From contig NZ_CP107869.1 in the NCBI RefSeq assembly GCF_036013645.1, positions 4,526,001 to 4,590,000 of the forward strand: a DNA stretch of 64,000 nt, given 5' to 3'. Position numbers and translations under genes: made by a program. Shown here piece after piece: positions 50,941 through 60,352 of the stretch; the stretch's first letter is position 1; each line of letters opens with the position of its first letter. This stretch comes from Streptomyces sp. NBC_00490. GTDB taxonomy: Bacteria; Actinomycetota; Actinomycetes; Streptomycetales; Streptomycetaceae. The notes beneath the pieces were generated by a model that worked only from the letters and a program-made list of their open reading frames with translations, was not told the origin of the DNA and searched no databases.

Positions 50941-52161
50941 ATGCCCGAAGCAGTGATCGTCTCGACCGCCCGCTCGCCCATCGGCCGCGCTTTCAAGGGC
51001 TCGCTGAAGGACCTCCGCCCGGACGACCTCACCGCCACGATCATCCAGGCGGCCCTGGCCAAGGTCCCCGAGCTGGACCCGCGGGACATCGACGACCTGC
51101 ACCTCGGCTGCGGTCTGCCCGGCGGCGAGCAGGGCAACAACCTCGGCCGTATCGTCGCCGTGCAGATGGGGATGGACCACCTCCCCGGTTGTACGGTCAC
51201 CCGCTACTGCTCCTCCTCGCTGCAGACGAGCCGTATGGCCCTGCACGCCATCAAGGCCGGCGAGGGCGACGTCTTCATCTCGGCCGGTGTCGAGATGGTC
51301 TCCCGCTTCACCAAGGGCAACTCCGACAGCCTCCCGGACACGCACAACCCGTTCTTCGCCGAGGCCGAGGCCCGCACCGTCGAGGTCGCCCAGCAGGAGG
51401 GCACGACCTGGCACGACCCGCGCGAGGACGGCCTCGTGCCGGACGCCTACATCGGCATGGGCCAGACCGCCGAGAACCTCGCGCGCCTCAAGGGCATCAC
51501 CCGCCAGGACATGGACGAGTTCGGCGTACGGTCGCAGAACCTCGCCGAAGAGGCCATCAAGAACGGCTTCTGGGAGCGCGAGATCACCCCGGTGACGCTT
51601 CCCGACGGCACGGTGGTCAGCAAGGACGACGGTCCGCGCGCCGGCGTCACCCTGGAGGCCGTCGGCGGCCTCAAGCCCGTCTTCCGCCCCGACGGACTCG
51701 TCACCGCCGGCAACTGCTGCCCGCTCAACGACGGCGCCGCCGCGGTCGTCATCATGTCCGACACCAAGGCCCGCGAGCTCGGCCTCACCCCGCTCGCCCG
51801 CATCGTGTCGACCGGCGTCTCGGGTCTGTCCCCCGAGATCATGGGCCTCGGCCCGGTCGAGGCGAGCACCCAGGCCCTGCGCCGCGCCGGACTGACCATC
51901 GACGACATCGACCTGGTCGAGATCAACGAGGCGTTCGCCGCCCAGGTGATCCCCTCCTACCGCGACCTCGGCATCGACCTGGACAAGCTGAACGTCAACG
52001 GCGGCGCCATCGCCGTCGGCCACCCCTTCGGCATGACCGGCGCCCGTATCACCGGCACGCTCATCAACTCCCTCCAGTTCCACGACAAGCAGTTCGGTCT
52101 GGAGACGATGTGCGTCGGCGGCGGCCAGGGCATGGCGATGGTCATCGAGCGCCTCAGCTGA
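50941..52161 (+). CDS. Acetyl-CoA acetyltransferase (thiolase)
   Basis: 406-residue thiolase II-type enzyme. The acyl-accepting Cys90 lies in [25 protein letters not shown] is present, and the active-site motifs [10 protein letters not shown] (His) and [11 protein letters not shown] (Cys) are at the C-terminus. It condenses or cleaves acyl-CoAs, either in beta-oxidation or in acetoacetyl-CoA formation. ATG 50941 has GGAG 7 nt upstream; the frame is open to 50905. A textbook terminator follows. Confidence 0.95.
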   Translation: MPEAVIVSTARSPIGRAFKGSLKDLRPDDLTATIIQAALAKVPELDPRDIDDLHLGCGLPGGEQGNNLGRIVAVQMGMDHLPGCTVTRYCSSSLQTSRMALHAIKAGEGDVFISAGVEMVSRFTKGNSDSLPDTHNPFFAEAEARTVEVAQQEGTTWHDPREDGLVPDAYIGMGQTAENLARLKGITRQDMDEFGVRSQNLAEEAIKNGFWEREITPVTLPDGTVVSKDDGPRAGVTLEAVGGLKPVFRPDGLVTAGNCCPLNDGAAAVVIMSDTKARELGLTPLARIVSTGVSGLSPEIMGLGPVEASTQALRRAGLTIDDIDLVEINEAFAAQVIPSYRDLGIDLDKLNVNGGAIAVGHPFGMTGARITGTLINSLQFHDKQFGLETMCVGGGQGMAMVIERLS

Positions 52162-52202
52162 TCAACTGCCTGTGATCCGACGGGTACTCCGCGTGAGGCC
52201 CG

Positions 52203-52242
52203 GGCCCAGAACCCTTGAACCACCAGGGTTCTGGGCCGTTTT
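52203..52242 (+). terminator. Rho-independent terminator of the thiolase gene
   Basis: Perfect 13-bp stem GGCCCAGAACCCT (52203-52215) with its complement at 52225-52237 and a 9-nt loop, followed by GTTTTG. Confidence 0.93.
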
Positions 52243-52435
52243 GTGATCCAATCTCCCCCAGGATGTGACCTATCTCCCTCCGGGAAGGGATTTACGCAGG
52301 TCAGAGCCGTTCTCGCACTAAACTCCGGGCCCAAAGTCCTGCCCGTTTCGTGACGTTACGCACTGACAGCGGGATAGTCCGCCCTTCAAGCTGATGTAGG
52401 AAGTCGGGGGTCGACTTTGAACCGGGAGTACGTCA

Positions 52436-53227
52436 GTGAGCGCCATGCCGATCGCCTTGCTGGTCACCACGGCCGCCACGGGCGCCGTGGCCGTCGCCGT
52501 CCTGCGCACCCTCATGCAGCTGCGCCGCCAGGTCGCGGCCCTGCACACCGAGCTTGCCAGGACGAACACGGCCGCCGCGCACGGTCTCGTGCCCGCCGCC
52601 CGCCACTCCGCCGACGCCGCTGAGATACGGGCCGCCGTGGCCGAGGCCCTCGCCGAGGAGCGGGAGCGGGAGCTCGCCGAGGCGCGGGCCTTCTGGGCCG
52701 CGCAGGAGGCCCGTGACGCCTCCGACGCGCCCACCCTGCTCGGCCTGCCCGACAGTGAGCTGTTCCTGCCCCGCCAGGCCGATTTCGTGGGCCTGGAGCC
52801 GCTGGAGCCGGTCTCCGAGCCGTCGGCCGACATCGACGAGTTCGCCGGGGACTCCCCGGAGCTGGCCGCGGCCCGCCGCCGCCACCCCTCCCACCCGGAC
52901 TTCGTCCCGGTGCAGTCGCCGGTGGTGAACGACCATGAGCGCACCGTGGCCACCCTCGAGGAACTGGCCGCCGGTCGCGTGGAACTGGCCGACGTCCGCC
53001 CGGGCCCGCTGGGCACCCTCGACGTCTATGTCTTCACCGACGGCACCACGCTCTGCATGACCCCGGGTCACCGGGAGACCGCGGAGCGCCTCTCGGCGGC
53101 CCTGACGGCCGGCGAGACCCCGATACTGCTGGGCGGTTCGGGAGTGTCGGGCGCGTACACCCTGACCTTCGCGTGCGGCGAGGAGAACGTCTACATCCTG
53201 GCCGACAGGGTCATAGCGAGCCTCTAG
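52436..53227 (+). CDS. Membrane-anchored coiled-coil protein of unknown function
   Basis: 263 residues from GTG 52436 (GGGAG at 7 nt). A hydrophobic N-terminus (PIALLVTTAATGAVAVAVLR) leads to a charged coiled coil (about 55-100, VAEALAEERERELAEARAFW) and an acidic linker. The small C-terminal alpha/beta domain (about 180-263) has LDVYVFTDGTTLCMTPGHRE, ILLGGSGVSGAYTL. No catalytic motif is recognised. It is convergent with the next gene, one base apart. Confidence 0.75.
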   Translation: MSAMPIALLVTTAATGAVAVAVLRTLMQLRRQVAALHTELARTNTAAAHGLVPAARHSADAAEIRAAVAEALAEERERELAEARAFWAAQEARDASDAPTLLGLPDSELFLPRQADFVGLEPLEPVSEPSADIDEFAGDSPELAAARRRHPSHPDFVPVQSPVVNDHERTVATLEELAAGRVELADVRPGPLGTLDVYVFTDGTTLCMTPGHRETAERLSAALTAGETPILLGGSGVSGAYTLTFACGEENVYILADRVIASL

Positions 53228-53228
53228 C

Positions 53229-53540
53229 TCAGACCCCGGCGCGCTTCTGCGCCTCCTCCACCAGTTGCACGGCTTCATCGACTTGGCCCTCGTCCCTCAG
53301 GACGAGGGCCAAGTCGTGCACGGCCACGGTGATTTGGTCCGCGGCCGCGAACATCCCGGCGTCCGGCATCTCCCGGGGTTCCTTCGAGGGATCTTCGAGA
53401 AGCTGCGCCCGGCGGACCAACTCCCTGGCCAGCCCCAGTGCCTCGGTGGCGGCCCCCCGCTGCAACCGGCTCTGGGGGGCTGCCCGCAACCGGTCGGCGA
53501 AGTGATCCACGGCTTGCGTCAAACGCGCTGTATCGGCCAC
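53229..53540 (-). CDS. Small helical protein of unknown function
   Basis: 103 residues, predicted all-alpha: LTQAVDHFADRLRA, ATEALGLARELVRRAQLL and ADQITVAVHDLALVL, then VQLVEEAQKR. It is soluble with no motif. The gene contains a perfect 17-bp inverted repeat (53279-53316) close to its 3' end, unusual inside a coding sequence. Confidence 0.65.
   Translation of the reverse strand: MADTARLTQAVDHFADRLRAAPQSRLQRGAATEALGLARELVRRAQLLEDPSKEPREMPDAGMFAAADQITVAVHDLALVLRDEGQVDEAVQLVEEAQKRAGV
53279..53316. repeat. Perfect 17-bp inverted repeat inside a coding sequence
   Basis: Arms CGACTTGGCCCTCGTCC (53279-53295) and their exact complement (53300-53316) with a 4-nt loop CTCA. It is within the C-terminal codons of the small helical protein and about 50 bases past the convergent gene's stop, so it could terminate the plus-strand transcript. 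Confidence 0.85.
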
Positions 53541-53644
53541 GGCGACACCGTACGCGCCGCACCGGGACTGTTGCCAACGGGCGAACGCTCAGGCACGGTG
53601 ACCTGAAGGACCGGCTTACATCCCCTTTGCGTCCGGAGGCGCCG

Positions 53645-53875
53645 ATGTCCCACGTCCTCTCCGAGGAGACCCACCGCAATCTGCTCGCCCGCATCCCCCA
53701 TTGCACCGGTCGTGAAGTATCCGACTGGCTCCGCACCGTCGAAGACGGCCCGGCCCTCTTCCGCTTCGAGGAAAAGGTCAGCTGGCTCCGCCACGAACAC
53801 AACCTCGCCTACGGCCACGCGAAAGCGCTCATCCACGAGTACGACCTGAGGAGGGCCGCGCGCAACCTCCTCTAA
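53645..53875 (+). CDS. DUF4287-type small protein
   Basis: 76 residues from ATG 53645 with GGAGG 6 nt upstream. The pattern TGREVSDWLRTVEDGPALFR, FEEKVSWLRHEHNLAYGHAK, ALIHEYDLRRA matches the DUF4287 family, conserved in actinobacteria with unknown function. A perfect 14-bp hairpin follows. Confidence 0.85.
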   Translation: MSHVLSEETHRNLLARIPHCTGREVSDWLRTVEDGPALFRFEEKVSWLRHEHNLAYGHAKALIHEYDLRRAARNLL

Positions 53876-53902
53876 GCGCGCGCACGCACACACCCAGACG
53901 AC

Positions 53903-53934
53903 GAAGGGGCCCCGGGAGAACCCGGGGCCCCTTC
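53903..53934. terminator. Bidirectional terminator, DUF4287 gene / Bax-inhibitor gene
   Basis: Perfect 14-bp stem GAAGGGGCCCCGGG (53903-53916) with its complement at 53921-53934 and an AGAA loop between convergent genes. Confidence 0.9.
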
Positions 53935-53950
53935 ACGCACGCGGGGTGCG

Positions 53951-54877
53951 TCAGTCGCTGCTGTTGAGGATCGCGATGAGCCTCAGGAACTCGAGGTAGA
54001 TCCAGACCAGCGTCATCGTCAGACCGAACGCCGCCAGCCAGGCCTCCTCGCGCGGGGCACCGTAGGCGATGCCGTCCTCGACCTGCTTGAAGTCGAGGGC
54101 GAGGAAGCACGCACCGAGCAGGACGCCGATGATGCCGAAGACGATGCCGAGGCCGCCGCTGCGGAAGCCGAGGCCGTCACCGCCGCCGAAGGCGGCAAAC
54201 AGCAGGTTCACCATCATCAGCAGGACGAAGCCGAGCGCGGCCGCCATCACGAAGCCGTAGAACCGGCGGTTGACGCGGATCCAGCCCGCCTTGTACGCCA
54301 CCAGGACCGCGGCGAAGACCGCGAGCGTGCCGATCACCGCCTGCATGGCCGCGCCGCTGGCGATGCGGTTGTCCACGACGCTGGAGACGACACCGAGGAA
54401 GACACCCTCGAACGCCGCGTACGAGACGATCAGCGCGGGCGAGGCCTTGCGCTTGAAGGACTGGACGAGTGCCAGGACCATGCCGATCAGGGCGGCGCCG
54501 ATGGCGATGCCGTACGACCGGCCGATGTTGGCGTCGTCGACCGGCAGGGCCGCCCAGGCGACCGCGGCCGTGACGACCAGGATGCCGAGGGTGGTGCCGG
54601 TGCGCAGGACGACGTCGTCCATGGTCATCCGGCCGGTGGTGGCCGGGGCCTGCGGCGGCGCGCCGTTCTGCAGGTCCTGCTGGGCGTAGGGATTCTGCGC
54701 GTACGGGTTCTGCGCGTAGGGGTCCGCCTGCGGCTGGGCATACGGGTTGCCCTGCGCGTAGGGGTTGGCCTGCGTGCCTACAGCGGCGCCCCCGGCCTGC
54801 GGCTGGGCATTGAAGCCCGCGTAGCCGTTGTCGCGGCTGAACCCCCGTCGCGAGAAGACCGGGTTGCTGCTCCTCAT
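53951..54877 (-). CDS. Bax inhibitor-1/YccA family membrane protein
   Basis: 308 residues. The N-terminal 75 residues are disordered, with repeated NPYAQ units (five or so between residues 37 and 68). Seven membrane helices follow, and the family C-terminus is LVWIYLEFLRLIAILNSSD. Relatives are calcium-leak channels or modulators of membrane proteases. The Tyr/Gln-rich tail is an actinobacterial addition. ATG 54877 has GGAG upstream. It is probably monocistronic. Confidence 0.93.
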   Translation of the reverse strand: MRSSNPVFSRRGFSRDNGYAGFNAQPQAGGAAVGTQANPYAQGNPYAQPQADPYAQNPYAQNPYAQQDLQNGAPPQAPATTGRMTMDDVVLRTGTTLGILVVTAAVAWAALPVDDANIGRSYGIAIGAALIGMVLALVQSFKRKASPALIVSYAAFEGVFLGVVSSVVDNRIASGAAMQAVIGTLAVFAAVLVAYKAGWIRVNRRFYGFVMAAALGFVLLMMVNLLFAAFGGGDGLGFRSGGLGIVFGIIGVLLGACFLALDFKQVEDGIAYGAPREEAWLAAFGLTMTLVWIYLEFLRLIAILNSSD

Positions 54878-55071
54878 TTCACTCCTCCATGGCCACTGTG
54901 GGTGGGCCTTGGCCTAAGAGTAATAGGTAGGCAAAGGATTGACCCTAATGCTTGGGGAGGATCTTTCCCTTGCTGTGCTCGCCAACACGCTACGCGGCCC
55001 GCTGATTCCCAGCCACGGAGGGGCAGGTTCATGACCAAGCCGGTACATCGCCGCGACCGTGCGGAGATCAC

Positions 55072-56244
55072 TTACCCGAACGGGAACCCTGTATACCCCT
55101 CGGCCAGATCGGTCTCGGCGGCCTCGGACGAGGCGATCCGCTCCAGCCGCGCCACCTGGAGCCGGTCCTCGAAGGGGGTGGCGTCGGGGGCCCGGTGCAG
55201 CAGTGTCGTCATGTCGTACGAGAACCGCTCGGCCTGCCAGACGCGGGCCAGACAGGTCTCGGAGTAGGCGTCGAGGAGCTCGGTGGACCCCGTCTCCTTC
55301 TCGTGCGTCAGCGCCCGCGCGAAGGTGACGACGTCCCCCACGGCGAGATTCAGCCCCTTCGCCCCGGTCGGCGGCACGATGTGGGCGGCGTCCCCGGCGA
55401 GGAAGAGCCGGCCGTGCCGCATGGGCTCATGGACGTACGACCGCATGGGCGTGACGGACTTCTGGGTGATGGGGCCCCGTTGGAGCCGCCAGTCGTCGGT
55501 CTCGAAGCGCCGCTCCAGCTCGTCCCAGATCTCCTCGTCGCCCCAGCTCTGCGCGTCCGTTCCCTCGGGCACCTGGAGGTAGAGCCGCGAGACGGACGGC
55601 GACCGCATGGACAGCAGGGCGAAGCCGCGGTCGTGGCGGGCGTAGACCAGCTCGTCGTGGGAGGGCGGGACGTCGGCGAGGATGCCGAGCCAGCCGAAGG
55701 GGTACGTCCGCTCGAAGACCCGGGTCAGCTCCTCGGGGATCGCCTTGCGCGCCACACCCCAGAACCCGTCGCACCCGACGACGTACGCGCACTCGAGCAC
55801 GTCCTCGCGCCCTTCGTGCCGGAACCGGATGCTCGGGCTGTCCCCGTCCGCCCCCTCCACGGCCAGCGCCTCCGCCTCGAAGAGCAGCGGCCCGCCCTCC
55901 TTGAGCTGGAGGGCGATGAGGTCCTTGCACACCTCGGTCTGCGCGTAGACCATCACGGACCGCCCGCCGGTGAGGGCCGGGAAGTCGACCCGGTGCCGTT
56001 TCCGGTCGTACCGCAGCTCGATCCCGTCGTGCCGCAGCCCCTCCCGCTCCATCCGCTCCCCGGCCCCGGCGGCCCGCAGCACGTCGACGGTCCCCTGCTC
56101 CAGGATCCCGGCCCGCTGACGCTGCTCGACGTAGGAGCGGTCGCGGCTTTCGAGGACGACCGAGTCGATGCCGGCGCGGTGGAGCAGCCGGGCGAGGAGG
56201 AGGCCGGCGGGGCCGGCTCCGATGATGCCGACGGTGGTGCGCAT
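55072..56244 (-). CDS. pobA: 4-hydroxybenzoate 3-monooxygenase
   Basis: 390-residue flavoprotein hydroxylase that converts 4-hydroxybenzoate to protocatechuate with NAD(P)H and O2. The N-terminal FAD motif is VGIIGAGPAGLLLARLLHR, the DG motif is YVVGCDGFWGVARKA, and the second FAD motif is FLAGDAAHIVPPTGAKGLN. RQRAGILEQGTVD is typical of PobA, and the length fits (about 390). No pca genes are nearby. Upstream direct and inverted repeats suggest an aromatic-responsive regulator encoded elsewhere. Confidence 0.93.
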   Translation of the reverse strand: MRTTVGIIGAGPAGLLLARLLHRAGIDSVVLESRDRSYVEQRQRAGILEQGTVDVLRAAGAGERMEREGLRHDGIELRYDRKRHRVDFPALTGGRSVMVYAQTEVCKDLIALQLKEGGPLLFEAEALAVEGADGDSPSIRFRHEGREDVLECAYVVGCDGFWGVARKAIPEELTRVFERTYPFGWLGILADVPPSHDELVYARHDRGFALLSMRSPSVSRLYLQVPEGTDAQSWGDEEIWDELERRFETDDWRLQRGPITQKSVTPMRSYVHEPMRHGRLFLAGDAAHIVPPTGAKGLNLAVGDVVTFARALTHEKETGSTELLDAYSETCLARVWQAERFSYDMTTLLHRAPDATPFEDRLQVARLERIASSEAAETDLAEGYTGFPFG

Positions 56245-56312
56245 CGGTCGTTCCCTTCGGTGGGCGTCATTGCCGCTGTTCGCGTGAGCCGTGACTCGCG
56301 ATGGATGACTGT

Positions 56313-56350
56313 GGTTCGTATTGCGGTTCGCGTAGTGAAATTTCCTTCAC
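56313..56350 (-). promoter_or_regulatory. Candidate operator upstream of pobA
   Basis: Direct repeats GGTTCG (56313-56318 and 56325-56330, 12 bp apart) are followed by an inverted repeat GTGAA-N6-TTCAC (56335-56350). The region is 70-105 bases upstream of the pobA start, a likely site for an IclR/PobR-type regulator. Confidence 0.35.
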
Positions 56351-56526
56351 TTACTTGCTCTCGCGAGTCTGCGACGGGTGGCGTCGTGTGTCAACGGTCG
56401 GTGCGGGGCAGAAGGCCCGAGGGGGTCGCGAGGGAGCAGGCCGCGTCGTCGCACTGTCGCGATGTGCTGAAGGAAGGACCCCACGGGAAGCGGTGTCTGC
56501 CTACGGTTCCTGAAAAGGTCGGAGGT

Positions 56527-56608
56527 GCCCGGAACCGGACTTGAACCGGTACGCCCGCGAGGGGCAGCGAGGTTTAAGCTCGCCGTGTCTGCATTCCACC
56601 ATCCGGGC
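56527..56608 (-). tRNA. bldA: tRNA-Leu(UAA), the bldA tRNA
   Basis: 82 bases on the minus strand. The acceptor stem is GCCCGGA/TCCGGGC, and the anticodon arm is GCGAG-CTTAAAC-CTCGC with anticodon UAA. A long variable arm of the type II leucine class is present, and the T arm is ACCGG-TTCAAGT-CCGGT. CCA is not encoded. In Streptomyces this is the only tRNA reading UUA, and it gates expression of TTA-containing developmental and antibiotic genes. I saw no TTA codon in the genes of this window by eye. Confidence 0.97.
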
Positions 56609-57000
56609 AGGCCATGGGCTCCGCGTCGAGGTTCGAGCCTATCGGGATACATCCCCCGAACAGCGGACGGGCGGACCGATGTTGTCTTATTTTATTGACG
56701 TCTGAGGGTGCATCAGCCCGTGGAACGGGCCATCCGCACTTGCCAATAGCCTTACGCGTGACGGTCGGCCGCGCATGCGGAATGACGGAATTTCACCGCC
56801 CGAACGAGGGGGCTCCACCTGTTCTCGACCTGGCCCGCCCTCAGGGGCTCCCGTCATCCCCAGGTATGACACGTCCGGGCGCGGTCAGCCGCAAGTCGCC
56901 CCCCGGAACCGGAACAGCGGCTGACTACACGGCGCCGGGGTACCGAGACGATGGATCACGTCCCCCGAACATGTCGTCGTCCCGTCAGGAGCGCCCACCC
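56609..57000. other. Intergenic region, bldA leader and ABC exporter upstream
   Basis: 392 bases with an AT-rich stretch (56690-56702, TGTCTTATTTTATTGAC-like) that is rare in this window. The bldA promoter candidate is at its left end. Towards the exporter, the frame is open but lacks family-like sequence before GTG 57001. TTGACG at 56696 may be a -35; no clear -10 was identified. Confidence 0.4.
56636..56663 (-). promoter_or_regulatory. Candidate bldA promoter
   Basis: On the minus strand, CTGTTC (56663-56658), 16 bp, then TAGGCT (56641-56636). Transcription would start about 20 bases before the mature tRNA 5' end, giving a short leader for RNase P. Confidence 0.4.
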
Positions 57001-57771
57001 GTGACCACCACTCCCATCGCCGGCCGAGCCACCACCGTGGCCGCTCGCGCCACGGATCTGTCGAAGATCTACGGACAGGGCGAGACCCAGGTGGTCGCCC
57101 TCGACCGGGTCACCGTCGAGTTCCGGCAGGCCGAGTTCACCGCGATCATGGGCCCGTCGGGGTCCGGCAAGTCCACGCTGATGCACTGCGTGGCCGGACT
57201 GGACACGTTCTCCTCCGGGTCCGTGCGCATCGGCGACACCGAGCTCGGCTCCCTCAAGGACAAACAGCTCACCAGGCTCCGCCGGGACAAGATCGGCTTC
57301 ATCTTCCAGGCGTTCAACCTGCTGCCGACGCTGACCGCGCTGGAGAACATCACGCTCCCCATGGACATCGCGGGCCGTAAGCCCGACAAGGAGTGGCTGG
57401 ACTCGGTGATCCGGATGGTGGGGCTGAAGGACCGGCTCTCCCACCGGCCCTCCCAGCTCTCCGGCGGCCAGCAGCAGCGCGTCGCCGTCGCCCGCGCGCT
57501 CGCCTCCCGGCCCGACATCATCTTCGGCGACGAGCCCACCGGAAACCTCGACTCGCGCTCCGGCGCCGAGGTGCTGGGCTTTCTCCGCAACTCCGTAAGG
57601 GAGTTGGGGCAGACCGTGGTGATGGTGACCCATGACCCGGTGGCCGCCGCGTACGCGGACCGGGTCGTCTTCCTCGCCGACGGGCGGATCGTGGACGAGA
57701 TGTACCGGCCCACCGCCGAGTCGGTCCTGGACTTCATGAAGCAGTTCGACGCGAAGGGCCGTACCTCCTGA
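57001..57771 (+). CDS. MacB/LolD-type ABC exporter ATPase
   Basis: 256 residues from GTG 57001 (AGGAG at 9 nt; ATG 56971 is a longer alternative). Walker A is MGPSGSGKSTLMH, the signature LSGGQQQRVAVARAL, and Walker B IIFGDEPTGNLDSRSG, with LDSR typical of MacB/LolD/FtsE-like ATPases. Its stop shares a base with the permease start (TGATG). It probably powers lipoprotein, peptide or antibiotic extrusion by mechanotransmission. Confidence 0.94.
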   Translation: MTTTPIAGRATTVAARATDLSKIYGQGETQVVALDRVTVEFRQAEFTAIMGPSGSGKSTLMHCVAGLDTFSSGSVRIGDTELGSLKDKQLTRLRRDKIGFIFQAFNLLPTLTALENITLPMDIAGRKPDKEWLDSVIRMVGLKDRLSHRPSQLSGGQQQRVAVARALASRPDIIFGDEPTGNLDSRSGAEVLGFLRNSVRELGQTVVMVTHDPVAAAYADRVVFLADGRIVDEMYRPTAESVLDFMKQFDAKGRTS

Positions 57772-60299
57772 TGTTCCGCACCGCCCTGCGCAACGTCCTC
57801 GCGCACAAGGCCCGGCTGCTCATGACGGTGCTCGCCGTGATGCTCGGCGTGGCCTTCGTGTCCGGGACGCTGGTCTTCACCAGCACCATCTCGAACGCCT
57901 ACCAGAACAGCTCGGCCAAGGGCTTCGACCAGGTCGACGTGGCCGTGCAGCCCAACTACCAGGAGAGCAAGGGCGACAGGGTCGGCAAGACCCCCGAACT
58001 CACCCAGGCGCTGCTCGACGAGACCGCGAAGGTCGACGGGGCCGCCTCGGCCATCGGTGTCGTCAACGGCTTCACCGCCATCGCCGACAAGGACGGCAAG
58101 CTCATCGGCGGCGGCTTCCAGTCGCAGGGCGGGAACTACTGGGGGGACAAGGACCCGCGGTACCCGCTGAAGGAAGGTGCGGCACCGCACGGCGGGAACC
58201 AGGTCGCCATCGACTCCGAGACCGCCGAGCGCGCCGGGTACAAGGTCGGCGACACCGTGCGGATCTCCGTCGACGGGCCGGTCCTCGCCCCGAGGATCAC
58301 CGGGATCTTCACCACCGACGACGGCAATGTCGCCGCCGGCGGCAGCCTCGCCCTGTTCGACACGGCGACCGCGCAGACGCTGTTCGGCAAGACCGGCACG
58401 TACGACCAGATCGATGTGAAGGCAGCCTCCGGCACCTCCCAGACCGCGCTGAAGGCCGCCCTCGACAAGGCGCTGCCGATGAACCTCGTGGAGACCACCA
58501 CGGGACGGCAACTCGCCGACGACCAGGCCGAGATGATCTCCGCGTCGATGGCCGGGCTGAAGCAGGGTCTGCTGGTCTTCGCGGGCATCGCGCTCTTCGT
58601 GGGCACGTTCATCATCGCCAACACCTTCACCATGCTGGTCGCCCAGCGCACCAAGGAACTCGCGCTGCTGCGGGCCGTCGGCGCCTCGCGTCGGCAGGTC
58701 ACGCGGTCGGTGCTGATCGAGGCGTTCGTGGTCGGCACGGTCGCCGGGGTGACCGGTCTGGTCGCGGGCATCGGCATCGGCGCCGGGCTCCGCTCGCTGA
58801 TGGGCACCCTGGGCGCCACCGTCCCCGACGGCCCGCTGATCATCTCCGGCGGCACGGTCGCCACCGCCCTCGCGGTCGGTGTCCTCATCACCATGGTGGC
58901 GGCGTGGCTGCCGGGCCGCCGGGCGGCGAAGATCCCGCCGGTCGCCGCGATGAGCAGCGTGCACGCGCAGGCCACCACCAAGTCGCTGGTGCTGCGCAAC
59001 ACCCTGGGCGCCCTCTTCAGCGGTGCCGGTGTCGCGGTCGTCCTGGCGGCCACCACGATGGAGGGCTCGGACGGTCAGGCCCCGATGGGACTGGGCGCGG
59101 TCCTGCTGATCATCGGTGTGTTCATCCTGACCCCGCTGCTGTCCCGCCCGCTGATCGCCGCCGCCGCGCCCGTCCTGCGGATCTTCGGCACGGCGGGCAA
59201 GCTGGCCCGTCAGAACTCGGTCCGCAACCCCCGTCGTACCGCTGCCACCGCCTCCGCGCTGATGATCGGACTGACCCTCATCACCGGTATGACGGTGATG
59301 GCGGGCAGCCTCCAGAAGTCGATCGACAAGATGGCGTCGTCGGCGATCCGCGCGGACTACGTCGTGTCGATGGCCAACGGCAACGAGCTCTCGCCGGACG
59401 TGGCGAAGGAGCTGGCCCGGGTCGACGACGTCACCGAGATCAGCCCGATGCGCAACTCCCCCTCCCGCATCGGCGGCGAGACGGAGTACCTGACCGGCGT
59501 CAACGGAGCCTCGTTCGGCAAGCTCACCGACCTCAAGGTCGACGACGGCGCGTTCGAGGTGGGCGGCACGCGGATCGTCGTGGACGCCGACCGTGCCGAG
59601 CAGCGTGGCTGGAAGGCCGGTTCGAGCTTCACCGTCGCCTACGAGGACGGCAGGAAGCAGAAGCTGACGGTCGCCGGGGTCTACGAGGGCAACGAGTTCT
59701 TCAGCGGTGTCCTCGTCGACAACGCCACGCTCACCCCGCATCTGCCGGACACCGCCGACATGATGGTCATGGTGAAGACGTCCGACGGCGCGACGAGCGC
59801 GACGAAGGACAAGCTGGAGAAGGCCCTCGGCACCAACCCGGCCATCAAGGTCCAGAGCAAGCAGGACCTGTCCGACGACATCGCGCAGATGTTCACGCTG
59901 ATGCTGAACATGCTCTACGGCCTGCTCGCCATGGCGGTGATCGTCGCCGTCCTCGGAGTCATCAACACCCTGGCCATGTCGGTCTTCGAGCGTTCCCAGG
60001 AGATCGGCATGCTCCGCGCGATCGGCCTGGACCGCAAGGGCATCAAGCGGATGGTCCGCCTGGAGTCCCTGGTGATCTCCCTGTTCGGCGGGGTGCTCGG
60101 TATCGGCCTGGGCGTCTTCTTCGGCTGGGCGGCCGGCGAGCTGCTGGGCACCAGGATGGCGACGTACGAGCTGGTCCTGCCGTGGACCAGGATGGGCCTC
60201 TTCCTGCTGCTGGCGGCGGCGGTCGGTGTCCTGGCGGCCCTGTGGCCGGCGCGGCGCGCGTCCCGGCTGAACATGCTGACGGCCATCAAGTCGGAATAG
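57771..60299 (+). CDS. MacB/FtsX-type ABC exporter permease
   Basis: 842 residues. TM1 (about 16-36) is followed by a MacB-PCD-like extracytoplasmic domain (40-240) and a first FtsX block of three helices (about 258-375). Two helices near 405-450, a second extracytoplasmic domain (about 500-690) and a second FtsX block (about 705-835) come next. This two-FtsX layout is common in actinobacterial drug/peptide exporters. It is partnered with the upstream ATPase. The cargo is unknown. Confidence 0.94.
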   Translation: MFRTALRNVLAHKARLLMTVLAVMLGVAFVSGTLVFTSTISNAYQNSSAKGFDQVDVAVQPNYQESKGDRVGKTPELTQALLDETAKVDGAASAIGVVNGFTAIADKDGKLIGGGFQSQGGNYWGDKDPRYPLKEGAAPHGGNQVAIDSETAERAGYKVGDTVRISVDGPVLAPRITGIFTTDDGNVAAGGSLALFDTATAQTLFGKTGTYDQIDVKAASGTSQTALKAALDKALPMNLVETTTGRQLADDQAEMISASMAGLKQGLLVFAGIALFVGTFIIANTFTMLVAQRTKELALLRAVGASRRQVTRSVLIEAFVVGTVAGVTGLVAGIGIGAGLRSLMGTLGATVPDGPLIISGGTVATALAVGVLITMVAAWLPGRRAAKIPPVAAMSSVHAQATTKSLVLRNTLGALFSGAGVAVVLAATTMEGSDGQAPMGLGAVLLIIGVFILTPLLSRPLIAAAAPVLRIFGTAGKLARQNSVRNPRRTAATASALMIGLTLITGMTVMAGSLQKSIDKMASSAIRADYVVSMANGNELSPDVAKELARVDDVTEISPMRNSPSRIGGETEYLTGVNGASFGKLTDLKVDDGAFEVGGTRIVVDADRAEQRGWKAGSSFTVAYEDGRKQKLTVAGVYEGNEFFSGVLVDNATLTPHLPDTADMMVMVKTSDGATSATKDKLEKALGTNPAIKVQSKQDLSDDIAQMFTLMLNMLYGLLAMAVIVAVLGVINTLAMSVFERSQEIGMLRAIGLDRKGIKRMVRLESLVISLFGGVLGIGLGVFFGWAAGELLGTRMATYELVLPWTRMGLFLLLAAAVGVLAALWPARRASRLNMLTAIKSE

Positions 60300-60312
60300 G
60301 CGTACGGCGTAC

Positions 60313-60345
60313 GGGGCCCGTCGCGAGCGAGCGGCGGGCCCCTTT
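60313..60345. terminator. Terminator between exporter and CFA synthase genes
   Basis: Stem GGGGCCCG (60313-60320) with CGGGCCCC (60335-60342), followed by TTT, between convergent genes. Confidence 0.85.
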
Positions 60346-60352
60346 CGTCCGT

